Assembly (NCBI GenBank): GCA_019359715.1
Contig: JAHHGS010000111.1
Span: 1-38,174 of the forward strand
Reading direction: 5' to 3'
Length of the DNA: 38,174 nucleotides
Source of the DNA: Aphanocapsa sp. GSE-SYN-MK-11-07L
GTDB lineage: Bacteria; Cyanobacteriota; Cyanobacteriia; Thermosynechococcales; Thermosynechococcaceae
Below the pieces are notes generated by a model. That model made no database searches. It had not been told where the DNA came from and was given only the letters and a program-made list of their open reading frames with translations. Made by a program: the position numbers and the translations under genes. Shown here in pieces: positions 14,407-21,263 of the stretch. Each line of letters begins with the position of its first letter. Position 1 is the stretch's first letter.

Positions 14407-16954
14407 AAAACGTAAATGAAACTGTTCCCTTGACTGTGAAAGGTGCGCCAGGAATTGCACCATTGACGATACTGGTGAAGTAGTCCACATTAAATAAGTT
14501 CTCAAAGTTTAACTGTACCCGCCAATTATTTCGCCGATAGTAAAGTAGTGCATTTGTGAGGGTGTAGGTCGGTAATTTGACCGTATTTTCAATATTTCCC
14601 TGCCTTGCTCCGAGCACAAACACGCCAGCACCCAAGCCTAATCCTTGTAGGCTACCGGTTTGAATTTCGTATACTGCCCAAAAGTTAGCACTATGCCGAG
14701 GAACGTTAGTCAGAAATTTCCCATCAAGGCCAGTGTTATCCACTGTAACTTTGGCATCAATGTAAGCATAGCCAGCAATTAACCTCAGTCCAGGCAGTGG
14801 TTCTCCAATTAAACTAAAATCCATGCCTCGACTTTGCTGTTCGCCAACTTGAATCTGAAAGTTAACTGGATCCACCGGATCAGGCTGAAAATCATTTTGG
14901 CGGGTAATTTGGAAGGCTGCCAAAGTTGTGGCTAGCTTGCCGTTCAGGAACTCTGTTTTTACCCCGACTTCAAACTGATCTCCTGTGATTGGGATAAATG
15001 AATTACCCTCACGATCTTTCCCAGATTGGGGTTCAAAGGAGCGGCTCCAACCTGCGTAAAGAGAAACGGGCTGAATGGGCTGATAGACAATGCCGACACG
15101 AGGGGCAAACCCAGAGACAGGATCATCAACGCCTGACGATTCCTCTGGCACCGTGATCACAAACCGATTAAAGGCCCAGTCGAAGCGACCGCCCAGGAGA
15201 ATTTTGACCTTGTCGCCAATCGAGAGCAAATTTTGGGCATAAACCCCAACATTGTCGCTGGTATAAATGCTGGCGGAACCGACTTCGGAATCGTTAAAGA
15301 AGTTGCCGTAGACTGGCTCAAAAATATCGATCGGAAAATTTTCTATCCCACCTCCAAAGGCTTCATCGCTAATGTCTCGCTGCAGTTCTACCCCAAACAG
15401 GAGATCATGTTTAACAATCCCAGTCCGTGCTTTCCCTAAGACTTCAGTTTGGAAAGTGTAGGTTTCTGCTGTCTCTTCACTGGCATCAGCATTACGGTCT
15501 AAAGTTCTGTTATCGTCCTGTAATTCCCCAGGAAACATTCTTGTGATTTCTGCAAAAGCATAGTTATATCTAAAGCGGTTACGAACCGACCAGTTTTGAC
15601 TAAACTCATGCTCAAGCTGGTAGCCAATTCTCCAATCTACTCGATAGAGTTGATCAAAATCGGGTTCTCCTAAAAACTGAGAGCGAGGAATTTTTCCAAA
15701 TGGGTTAGGAAGAATTGTTCCCTTCAATGGTAAGCCAGAAAATACAGCAGTGCCTGAATCCGTCTGCCTTTGATAGCCCCCATCTAGAGTTAACTTGGTG
15801 TTTTTGCCCAGTTGAAAGCGAAAAACCGGAAAGATCGAAAAGTCATCTCTGCTGACATCATTGATGAATGAGCCTGCATCTTCATAGTCAATGTTTAAGC
15901 GATATAAAGCTGTTTTTTCTGGATTGAGCGGGCCGGTTAGGTCAACTGTGCCTCGGTAAAAGTTAAAGCTACCCAATGTGGCCCCCAGTTCATAGAAGGG
16001 TTGGTCTAGAGGCTGCTTTTCCGTTAGGTTCAGCGTGCCTCCAGGGTTGCCTGCCCCATACAGGACTGAGGCAGGGCCGCGCAATAGCTCTACTTGCTCA
16101 ATATTGTTTCTGTAGTCAATCCCAAACCCAAATGGGCCGCTCTGGGAAAAGCCATCGCGCAAGACATTGCCGCCAAAGCCCCGCACTGTCAGTGCTCCAA
16201 ATGTGGTTGTAGGTGAAACCCCGGCCAGATTACGCAGAACATCGGTGATATTGCTGGCAGCTTGGTCTTTGAGCACCTGCTGGGGTACGACCTGGATCGC
16301 TTGCGGCACATCTCGAATTGGAATATTTGTGCGGGTTCCCACACTGGAATCGGGCACGATGTAGCCCCCACGATCGCCCGTAACGATAATTTCCTCTTCG
16401 GTTTGCTCTGTTTCTGGGTTGAGGCTGTAGGCAAAGGCTCCTACTTTTAAGCTCACGTCTGATTTGGGTAGAGCATTATTGCCGGTTACGCTGACCCGAA
16501 CTGTATTTGCGTCTGCTTGGGTAACGCTGACGACTGTAATGTCAGCCGTTGGATTCTCTGCCTGAAATTCCTGAGCCTCAGGCAATGCCAACACTGCACT
16601 GGGAATCTCTGCGATTAAACTATTGCCTTCAGTCCGAAACTTAGAGGCATCAACGGATAACGACTGATCTGCGGCAGTTTCCAGCACAATCTCTAGTCCG
16701 GCAGCAGCGGGCTGGAGCTTAACACCAGTGATCTGGGTCGGTTGAGAAGTATTGGGGGATGTTTGGGAAAACGGCTGCGATTCCGGTGCAGGCTGTTGCA
16801 CCAGCAAATCAGCCGCTTGGGACGAAATAGGTTCTAGCCCATCCACCGTTGCAACTTCAGGTTCCACAGCCCAGCTAGCAGCGGGCAAAACCAATCCAAT
16901 TAAACTGAGGCTCAACCCAAGGGTCGAGACTTGCGATCGCAGCCAACTTGTCAC
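14405..16954 (-). CDS. TonB-dependent siderophore receptor with AMIN domain (module 2)
   Basis: Outer-membrane ferric-siderophore receptor, closest in build to receptor 1. It has a signal peptide ending near PAASWA, an AMIN domain (TGVKLQPAAAGLEIVLE onward), an acidic EEEIIVTG segment, a plug (RDVPQAIQVVPQQVLKDQ; VELLRGPASVLYG; GGTLNL) and a barrel ending VSFTF. Starts: a TTG at 16981 gives 858 residues; a GTG at 16954 has GGAG 9 bases before it and a better signal peptide, so it is preferred. The stop TGA is shared with the end of a mobile-looking repeat, so the original 3' end may have been altered by that insertion. Confidence 0.94.
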   Translation of the reverse strand: MTSWLRSQVSTLGLSLSLIGLVLPAASWAVEPEVATVDGLEPISSQAADLLVQQPAPESQPFSQTSPNTSQPTQITGVKLQPAAAGLEIVLETAADQSLSVDASKFRTEGNSLIAEIPSAVLALPEAQEFQAENPTADITVVSVTQADANTVRVSVTGNNALPKSDVSLKVGAFAYSLNPETEQTEEEIIVTGDRGGYIVPDSSVGTRTNIPIRDVPQAIQVVPQQVLKDQAASNITDVLRNLAGVSPTTTFGALTVRGFGGNVLRDGFSQSGPFGFGIDYRNNIEQVELLRGPASVLYGAGNPGGTLNLTEKQPLDQPFYELGATLGSFNFYRGTVDLTGPLNPEKTALYRLNIDYEDAGSFINDVSRDDFSIFPVFRFQLGKNTKLTLDGGYQRQTDSGTAVFSGLPLKGTILPNPFGKIPRSQFLGEPDFDQLYRVDWRIGYQLEHEFSQNWSVRNRFRYNYAFAEITRMFPGELQDDNRTLDRNADASEETAETYTFQTEVLGKARTGIVKHDLLFGVELQRDISDEAFGGGIENFPIDIFEPVYGNFFNDSEVGSASIYTSDNVGVYAQNLLSIGDKVKILLGGRFDWAFNRFVITVPEESSGVDDPVSGFAPRVGIVYQPIQPVSLYAGWSRSFEPQSGKDREGNSFIPITGDQFEVGVKTEFLNGKLATTLAAFQITRQNDFQPDPVDPVNFQIQVGEQQSRGMDFSLIGEPLPGLRLIAGYAYIDAKVTVDNTGLDGKFLTNVPRHSANFWAVYEIQTGSLQGLGLGAGVFVLGARQGNIENTVKLPTYTLTNALLYYRRNNWRVQLNFENLFNVDYFTSIVNGAIPGAPFTVKGTVSFTF

Positions 16955-16970
16955 ACCGACACACTCCAGT

Positions 16971-16999
16971 CTCAGTATCAAGAATTATTATCAACTGAG
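16971..16999. promoter_or_regulatory. Fur-like palindromic region upstream of receptor 2
   Basis: CTCAGT (16971-16976) and ACTGAG (16994-16999) enclose ATCAAGAATTATTATCA, which on the minus strand gives TTGATAATAATTCTTGATA, a reasonable match to the Fur core. It lies just upstream of the GTG start chosen for receptor 2; if the TTG at 16981 were used it would overlap the coding sequence, another reason to prefer the GTG. Confidence 0.45.
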
Positions 17000-17006
17000 A
17001 ACAGTA

Positions 17007-17143
17007 GACCTGTTGCTTTATAACGCAAAAAATCGCCGAAACCCTTATCGTCACTAGCTTGCAGCCATTGATCATGAAAATCGCCTGGAATGATTGCTCT
17101 GCTTGGTTTTCATGGCTTTTTGTGGCTTATTAAGCAACAGGTC
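17007..17143. mobile_element. MITE-like element with 12-bp terminal inverted repeats and TA flanks
   Basis: GACCTGTTGCTT (17007-17018) and AAGCAACAGGTC (17132-17143) are perfect inverted repeats at the ends of a 137-bp non-coding segment. TA lies on each side (17005-17006 and 17144-17145), as expected for an IS630/mariner-type TA target duplication. It separates the Fur-like palindrome of receptor 2 from its AraC-type direct repeat. Removing it plus one TA brings the two sites to about 53 bp, close to the 49-50 bp in the other modules. Confidence 0.65.
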
Positions 17144-17177
17144 TAGTAGTCTAGAGATGGAGTGTCTGTCTACGCCT

Positions 17178-17206
17178 AAAACGGACACGATCATTGCAAA
17201 ACGGAC
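17178..17206. promoter_or_regulatory. 20-bp-period direct repeat at the AraC-2 stop, candidate AraC box
   Basis: AAAACGGAC occurs at 17178-17186 and again at 17198-17206, a 20-bp period. On the minus strand this reads GTCCGTTTTGCAATGATCGT then GTCCGTTTTAG, matching the GTTTTGGAGTGATG-type repeats of modules 3 and 4. The second repeat lies within the last codons of AraC-2. Confidence 0.5.
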
Positions 17207-18171
17207 TTTTTGCCTGCCAAACACTCGCGCGGGGTAATGCCAAACTTGCCCTTGAAGGCCTCGGCAAAGCGTGACGAGCGAGCATAGCCGACCAGTCCAG
17301 CCACTTCTGCCACTGTTCGATCAGGTTCCCGCAATAGGCGTTCAGCTTGCTCTAGGCGTTGATCAGTCAAGAAACCAATCACGGTGGTGCCAAAGATATG
17401 TTGGAATCCGCGCCGGAGGGTGCGATCGCTCAGTCCCACCTGCTGCGACAACTCTAAGATAGAAGGTGGATGCTCCAGACTGGCGAGTAAAATATCCTTG
17501 GCCTGATGAATCCGCTCCATCGTCCTCCGTTTAAGACGGGGGTTAGCCAATCGTTCTGGCTCAGTTTGCAGAAGTTCGACTTGTAGGGCCAGCAACTCAA
17601 ACACTTTTGCTTGTAGATAGATCTGCTTCGTCAGACCTTGGTAAGGACAGCTAAAAATCTGCCGCATAATCCGCTGCATTTCAGCCGTAACTTTTTGATC
17701 AGGTCGGCAAAATTGCCAATCGTTGGGTTGAATCAGGACTTGCAGCTCTGGTGGCAGTTGACCAAAATCATCTCCATATAGCGTTTTTAGTAAATCTGGC
17801 TCAAAGCTTGCACTCAGGCTCATGCAGCGTCCACCAGCCAACACTTCTTCTGCTGACTGTAGGGCAATACCGCTGCCAAACAGGGTATATCGACCGTCTT
17901 GCTGGGTACGACAGGCTGGTAGTTCTAGACAAATTTCAACTTCATGTTCTCGTTCAGGATACTTGAAAACGTAGGCGTGACGAGACTCCCAAGTGCTCAG
18001 GAATAGCGTTAATTCATCGCCGCACAGCCCAATGATTTGTAGATGCCCTTGACCCAGCAAGGCAGGCTGCTGACAAGTCTCTTCCCAATAATTGGATGAA
18101 GAGATATTTGTACACTCCCACTCGACAGTACTATATAACTCCAAGTAGTCTGATGGTGTTAGGGTAAGCAT
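17191..18171 (-). CDS. AraC family transcriptional regulator, PchR-like (module 2)
   Basis: A 326-residue regulator with a divergent N-terminal sensor half and a clear C-terminal double helix-turn-helix (ILELSQQVGLSDRTLRRGFQ; VAEVAGLVGYARSSRFAEAF; KGKFGITPREC). It precedes receptor 2 on the same strand, but the spacer is 236 bp, longer than in the other modules because of the MITE-like insert. Two TTATTGAGAA-type repeats stand directly before the ATG. Siderophore sensing is inferred from family and neighbour. Confidence 0.92.
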   Translation of the reverse strand: MLTLTPSDYLELYSTVEWECTNISSSNYWEETCQQPALLGQGHLQIIGLCGDELTLFLSTWESRHAYVFKYPEREHEVEICLELPACRTQQDGRYTLFGSGIALQSAEEVLAGGRCMSLSASFEPDLLKTLYGDDFGQLPPELQVLIQPNDWQFCRPDQKVTAEMQRIMRQIFSCPYQGLTKQIYLQAKVFELLALQVELLQTEPERLANPRLKRRTMERIHQAKDILLASLEHPPSILELSQQVGLSDRTLRRGFQHIFGTTVIGFLTDQRLEQAERLLREPDRTVAEVAGLVGYARSSRFAEAFKGKFGITPRECLAGKKSVLQ

Positions 18172-18209
18172 TATTGAGAATTTTTCAATAAATTATTGAG
18201 AATAATATC
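18171..18209. promoter_or_regulatory. Paired TTATTGAGAA boxes upstream of AraC-2
   Basis: TTATTGA (18171-18177) and TCAATAA (18185-18191) form a perfect inverted repeat, directly followed by a second TTATTGAGAATAATATC at 18193-18209. The core matches the TTGAGAAAT palindrome before AraC-1. The first arm touches the start codon, so binding would block expression. Fur is the likely binder; this is inferred. Confidence 0.5.
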
Positions 18210-18255
18210 ATTTATAAAACTAAATTTTTTGAAATCTTTGGCGATCGCTAGGTTT

Positions 18256-18360
18256 AGCGATCGCCGCGCTCCTGTTTATCGCAAAATTATGGTTGCAGTA
18301 CCAGCCCTGGCAGTCTGTTTACTATTTGCCACGTTAGTCTTGACTGCTGCCCCTCAATAG
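18256..18360 (+). pseudogene. Orphan 3' end of a cpcL (membrane rod-linker) gene
   Basis: These 34 codons plus stop encode SDRRAPVYRKIMVAVPALAV followed by CLLFATLVLTAAPQ, nearly the same as the C-terminal membrane helix of the intact CpcL at 35625-36335. The linker domain is missing upstream; the sequence before it is AraC promoter DNA. It is a scar of a lost cpcL copy, joined to iron module 2. DNA identity extends a few bases past the stop (TAGTT-GCTGT). Confidence 0.88.
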
Positions 18361-18424
18361 TTTGCTGTCTACCGGCTTATCCCCTTCCGCTATACTACAA
18401 ACAGTCTTGCTGGAGAGTCCTGCA

Positions 18425-19177
18425 ATGGTTCGTCTCGATGCCAACCCACCCCAATCTGTTAGTGAGGAAGTTACAGACGATATTCAGTGGCCTCCGACTC
18501 ACTTGTATAGCGATGAACCGCCCTTGGAAACCGATTTTCACCGCAACCAGATTGACCTGTTGATTCGGCTGCTCAAATACTGGTGGCAAGACCGCCCAGA
18601 CTTTTATATCTCTGGCAACCTAACGGTCTACTACAACGAACAGCAACTTAAACACTGCGACTTCCGTGGCCCGGATATTTTTGTGGTGCTGGGAACGGAA
18701 AAGAAAGATCGTCGTAGTTGGGCCATTTGGGAGGAAGGAGGAAAGTATCCAAATGTCGTGATTGAGCTACTTTCCAGTTCTACTGCAACGGTAGACCGAG
18801 GCAAAAAGAAAGACCTCTATCAAGATATTTGGCGTGTTCCTGATTATTTTTGGTTTCACCCCGAAACTCTGGAGTTTGCTGGGTTTCATCTAGTGAATGG
18901 GCAGTATGAGGCAATCACTCCCACGGAGCAGGGCTGGCTGTGGAGTCAGCAGTTGAGGTTATACTTGGGCATTCATGAGCGACAGTTGCGCTGGTTGAGC
19001 GCTGAAGGGCAACTAATTCCGTTGCCAGAAGAGCAAGAGCGGCTGGACAAAGAACAGGCGCAACAAGCTCAAGAGCGAGAGCGGCTAGCCAAAGAGCAAG
19101 CGCAGCAACGTACAGCACGACTAGAGGAGCTGCTGCGATCGCAGGGCATCGACCCAGATCAACTCCCTGATTTGTAG
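18425..19177 (+). CDS. Uma2 family endonuclease-like protein
   Basis: A 250-residue Uma2 protein from a different branch than the 0.5-kb and 9.5-kb copies. Core segments: CDFRGPDIFVVLG with the first Asp, YPNVVIELLSSSTATVDRG with the E, KKKDLYQDIWRVPDYFWFHP with the Lys/Tyr helix. The tail is again a Gln/Glu/Arg coiled coil ending LRSQGIDPDQLPDL. The ATG at 18425 starts the conserved region; an earlier in-frame start at 18362 would give an unlike N-terminus. It directly follows the cpcL scar. Confidence 0.85.
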   Translation: MVRLDANPPQSVSEEVTDDIQWPPTHLYSDEPPLETDFHRNQIDLLIRLLKYWWQDRPDFYISGNLTVYYNEQQLKHCDFRGPDIFVVLGTEKKDRRSWAIWEEGGKYPNVVIELLSSSTATVDRGKKKDLYQDIWRVPDYFWFHPETLEFAGFHLVNGQYEAITPTEQGWLWSQQLRLYLGIHERQLRWLSAEGQLIPLPEEQERLDKEQAQQAQERERLAKEQAQQRTARLEELLRSQGIDPDQLPDL

Positions 19178-19223
19178 GTTAGGGCGATCGCTCCTTACGT
19201 TTGACTGCCTCTGCGATCACTTA

Positions 19224-19316
19224 GGATTACGGGTATCTTTAGTCGAACTCTCGCTCTCTGCATTCAGATGAAAGGTGCCGTCGTAGCCCAGACAAGGAAC
19301 TTTATAGGCGTTGGCA
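19224..19316 (-). pseudogene. 93-bp fragment of the module-4 lipoprotein gene
   Basis: Matches 26335-26427 with only a few mismatches and would encode NAYKVPCLGYDGTFHLNAES and a little more on the minus strand. Neither the lipobox nor the C-terminal part is present. It lies on the strand and side where module 3 would be expected to carry its own lipoprotein gene, so it is likely the relic of that gene. It is abruptly joined to a purK fragment. Confidence 0.8.
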
Positions 19317-19663
19317 CCCACAACTCCGGTCACTTTAGCCTCGATGCCTGCGCGACTTCCCAGGTTGAGCAACACCTGCGGGCGGTGTGCGGGCTGCCCT
19401 TGGGAGACGGTGCCCTCAAGACGGCTGGTGCAGTCATGGTTAACTTACTGGGATTTGAGCAAGCGGAGAGCAGTTATCTTGACCAGCGGCAGCAGTTGGC
19501 AAATTTGCCCCAAACCTTTGTCCACTGGTACGGCAAAACCCAGGCTTACCCCGGGCGCAAGTTGGGCCATGTAACCACGCTTTTGGATACCTCTGATCGC
19601 CAAGTCGCCCTGGCAGCAGCACAAGCGATCGCAGCGATTTGGTACGGCGATCGCCTACCATAG
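19316..19663 (+). pseudogene. purK: 3' end of purK (N5-carboxyaminoimidazole ribonucleotide synthase)
   Basis: About 115 codons encode THNSGHFSLDACATSQVEQH, then LRAVCGLPLGD and FVHWYGKTQAYPGRKLGHV, a clear match to the C-terminal part of PurK, the ATP-grasp enzyme of purine synthesis. The first two thirds, including ATP-grasp residues, are missing, and the sequence before it belongs to the lipoprotein fragment. It cannot make an active enzyme. A complete purK is expected elsewhere in the genome. Confidence 0.85.
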
Positions 19664-19693
19664 AGGCACTGCCCATTGCATTTCAGCCTGGCT

Positions 19694-20257
19694 ATGACTT
19701 CCACCACCGATCGCGTGTATTGGACAACTGAAGACCTCCAGCTTCTGCCAGAGAGTAGTAATCGCTACGAAATTATTGATGGACAGTTGCTCATGACTCG
19801 CGCTCCGCACTGGAAACATCAAAAAGTAATTGTTAAAGCGTCCAGAATTTTAGATGCCTGGGCAGAAGCAACTAAGTTGGGGGAAACGGTAGCGACACCG
19901 GGAGTTATTTTTGACGATGCCGATAATGTGATTCCCGATCTAGTCTGGATTAGTCACGAGCGATTAGCAGCAGGGGTAGATGAGGAAGGACATTTCACGA
20001 TCGCTCCCGAACTGATTGTGGAAGTGCTTTCACCAGGGACTCAAAATGAGCGCCGCGATCGGGAAACCAAACTCAAACTTTACGCCGAACGGGGGGTAAA
20101 GGAATATTGGATTCTAGATTGGCGGCTCCAGCAACTGGAAGTTTACCGTCGGCAAAATGCATTGCTTCATCTGGTGGCAACGCTGTTTGCTGCCGATATT
20201 TTGACTTCTCCTCTACTGCCAGATTTTAGCTGTGACGTTGCTGAGTTTTTCCGCTAA
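19694..20257 (+). CDS. Uma2 family endonuclease-like protein (short form)
   Basis: A 187-residue protein that is the compact, tail-less form of Uma2. Family landmarks are all seen: NRYEIIDGQLLMTRAPHWKH, NVIPDLVWIS with the first Asp, APELIVEVLSPGT with E-x-L, DRETKLKLYAERGVKEYWIL with the Lys and Tyr helix. The ATG at 19694 gives the usual N-terminus; an earlier ATG at 19676 adds six residues. It is a paralogue of the gene at 25225-25806, and both sit beside an iron module, so they were probably duplicated with it. Confidence 0.9.
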   Translation: MTSTTDRVYWTTEDLQLLPESSNRYEIIDGQLLMTRAPHWKHQKVIVKASRILDAWAEATKLGETVATPGVIFDDADNVIPDLVWISHERLAAGVDEEGHFTIAPELIVEVLSPGTQNERRDRETKLKLYAERGVKEYWILDWRLQQLEVYRRQNALLHLVATLFAADILTSPLLPDFSCDVAEFFR

Positions 20258-20271
20258 CGGTTGCTATACAG

Positions 20272-20352
20272 ATGGCTCTGAGGGATTTGCTCAACCCGAT
20301 TGAAGGGGAGAATGAGCAGGTTTCAGCCGATGGGGCTGACGACCATCGCCAC
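20272..20352 (+). pseudogene. Scar of an IS5/IS4-type DDE transposase
   Basis: The short stretch encodes ALRDLLNPIEGENEQVSADG followed by ADD, which resembles the region around the second catalytic Asp of IS5/IS4-type transposases (typically E-Q-V-S-A-D-G-A-Y-D). Nothing before or after it continues the enzyme, and no terminal repeats were found. The open frame runs on to 20463 with unrelated sequence. Confidence 0.5.
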
Positions 20353-20483
20353 AGATCCAAGACATTAGCCTCGCTATTGCCCTTCTACCCCAACTTCACT
20401 CCAAACATTGATTCTTTTTTAGACTCCGCGATCCAAAGTGATAAACGGCGCGATGTCCAATAATGTAATAGATGCCGGTAGTG

Positions 20484-20891
20484 CTAAACAAGTAATGATT
20501 CATTGTAGTGGTGGACAAAATACCAAATGGCTCCAATATGGTTCTCTAAGGATTTAGAAAAGGAGAGAGTCTTTCGCACCAAGCGAGACACCCGCTGCCT
20601 TAAGGTGTTGTTGAATCGCTCAATGTGACTGGTTTTGCCTGTTTCTTTGCCCACTGCACGATGACGTTTGCTGGGGAGTACAGCTCCATAGGCTGCCCAA
20701 AAATCAGTGTAGGCGATCGCGCATTGACGATACATTGGCGGGAGGGAGTCCCACAAATGCCGGGCGGCGGCTTCATCACGGGCACCAATGTAGACCCCCA
20801 CAATCTCGCGGGTGTCGGCATCGAGCGCCAACCAGACCCATTGCTTGTTTCCCTTATGATCGACAAACGACCATAACTCATCACATTGCAT
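20484..20891 (-). CDS. insB: IS1-family transposase, InsB part (catalytic)
   Basis: Catalytic half of the IS1 transposase. The acidic triad can be seen as CDELWSFV, AYTDFWAAYG and HIERFNNTLRQR. It has no good start of its own. On the minus strand the insA end reads CCTAAAAAAAGGGGC, and a -1 slip on this A-run joins insA to insB as P-K-K-K-G-R-L-T-M-Q-C-D, as in E. coli IS1, so the active enzyme is the InsAB' fusion. Confidence 0.92.
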   Translation of the reverse strand: MQCDELWSFVDHKGNKQWVWLALDADTREIVGVYIGARDEAAARHLWDSLPPMYRQCAIAYTDFWAAYGAVLPSKRHRAVGKETGKTSHIERFNNTLRQRVSRLVRKTLSFSKSLENHIGAIWYFVHHYNESLLV

Positions 20892-20893
20892 CG

Positions 20894-21193
20894 TTAGCCG
20901 CCCCTTTTTTTAGGAGCGACTTGCACTTGGCGAGGTACCTGAGCGTATTTGTTATTGACGTAGGTTTGCAGCCACTGTTCAGAGACTTGAGTGGCACGAG
21001 CGATGCCAGCGAGAGAAATCCGTTCCAGCAGTAATCGGTCAATCAGGTTCCGTGTTGTAGGGTCGATCACTTTTTTGGTCGGGTGTTCAATAAATTGTCG
21101 TCCACAGGAGTGACATTTGAACCGTTGTTTACCGTTGTGGATACGGCCATTCTTTACCGTTTGGCAAGACGTACAAATGGGGCACGCTGGCAT
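20894..21193 (-). CDS. insA: IS1-family InsA (zinc finger and HTH protein)
   Basis: A 99-residue protein with the N-terminal zinc finger CPICTSC then CHSCGRQF, and a helix-turn-helix near ISLAGIARATQVSEQWLQTY. In IS1 it binds the ends and represses transposition when made alone; after -1 frameshifting at its 3' A-run it becomes the N-terminal part of the transposase. The stop follows the slippery run by a few codons (KKRGG). Confidence 0.92.
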   Translation of the reverse strand: MPACPICTSCQTVKNGRIHNGKQRFKCHSCGRQFIEHPTKKVIDPTTRNLIDRLLLERISLAGIARATQVSEQWLQTYVNNKYAQVPRQVQVAPKKRGG

Positions 21194-21263
21194 GGCAGGA
21201 AAATCGGAAGTAACTCTACAACCTCATCATTACATCTTGAGCACTACCATAGATGCCTAACAA

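Larger units (their letters stand above)
20477..21248 (-). mobile_element. Complete IS1-family insertion sequence with 9-bp target duplication
   Basis: A 772-bp element, the usual IS1 length. Its ends are related inverted repeats starting GGTAGTGCT, with GTAATGAT a little further in at both. The sequence ATAGATGCC stands directly on both sides (20468-20476 and 21249-21257), a 9-bp target duplication typical of IS1. It carries insA and insB on the minus strand. It inserted just past the stop codon of receptor 3, where module 4 carries its lipoprotein gene. Confidence 0.93.

Noticed and set aside
19268-19663. A complete 131-residue gene
   Set aside because: The first 16 codons are antisense lipoprotein fragment and the rest is the cut end of purK, so it is a chance join and not a designed gene.
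20353-20463. Continuation of a 63-codon frame after the transposase scar
   Set aside because: No similarity to transposases after the first 27 codons and no start signal; treated as non-coding.
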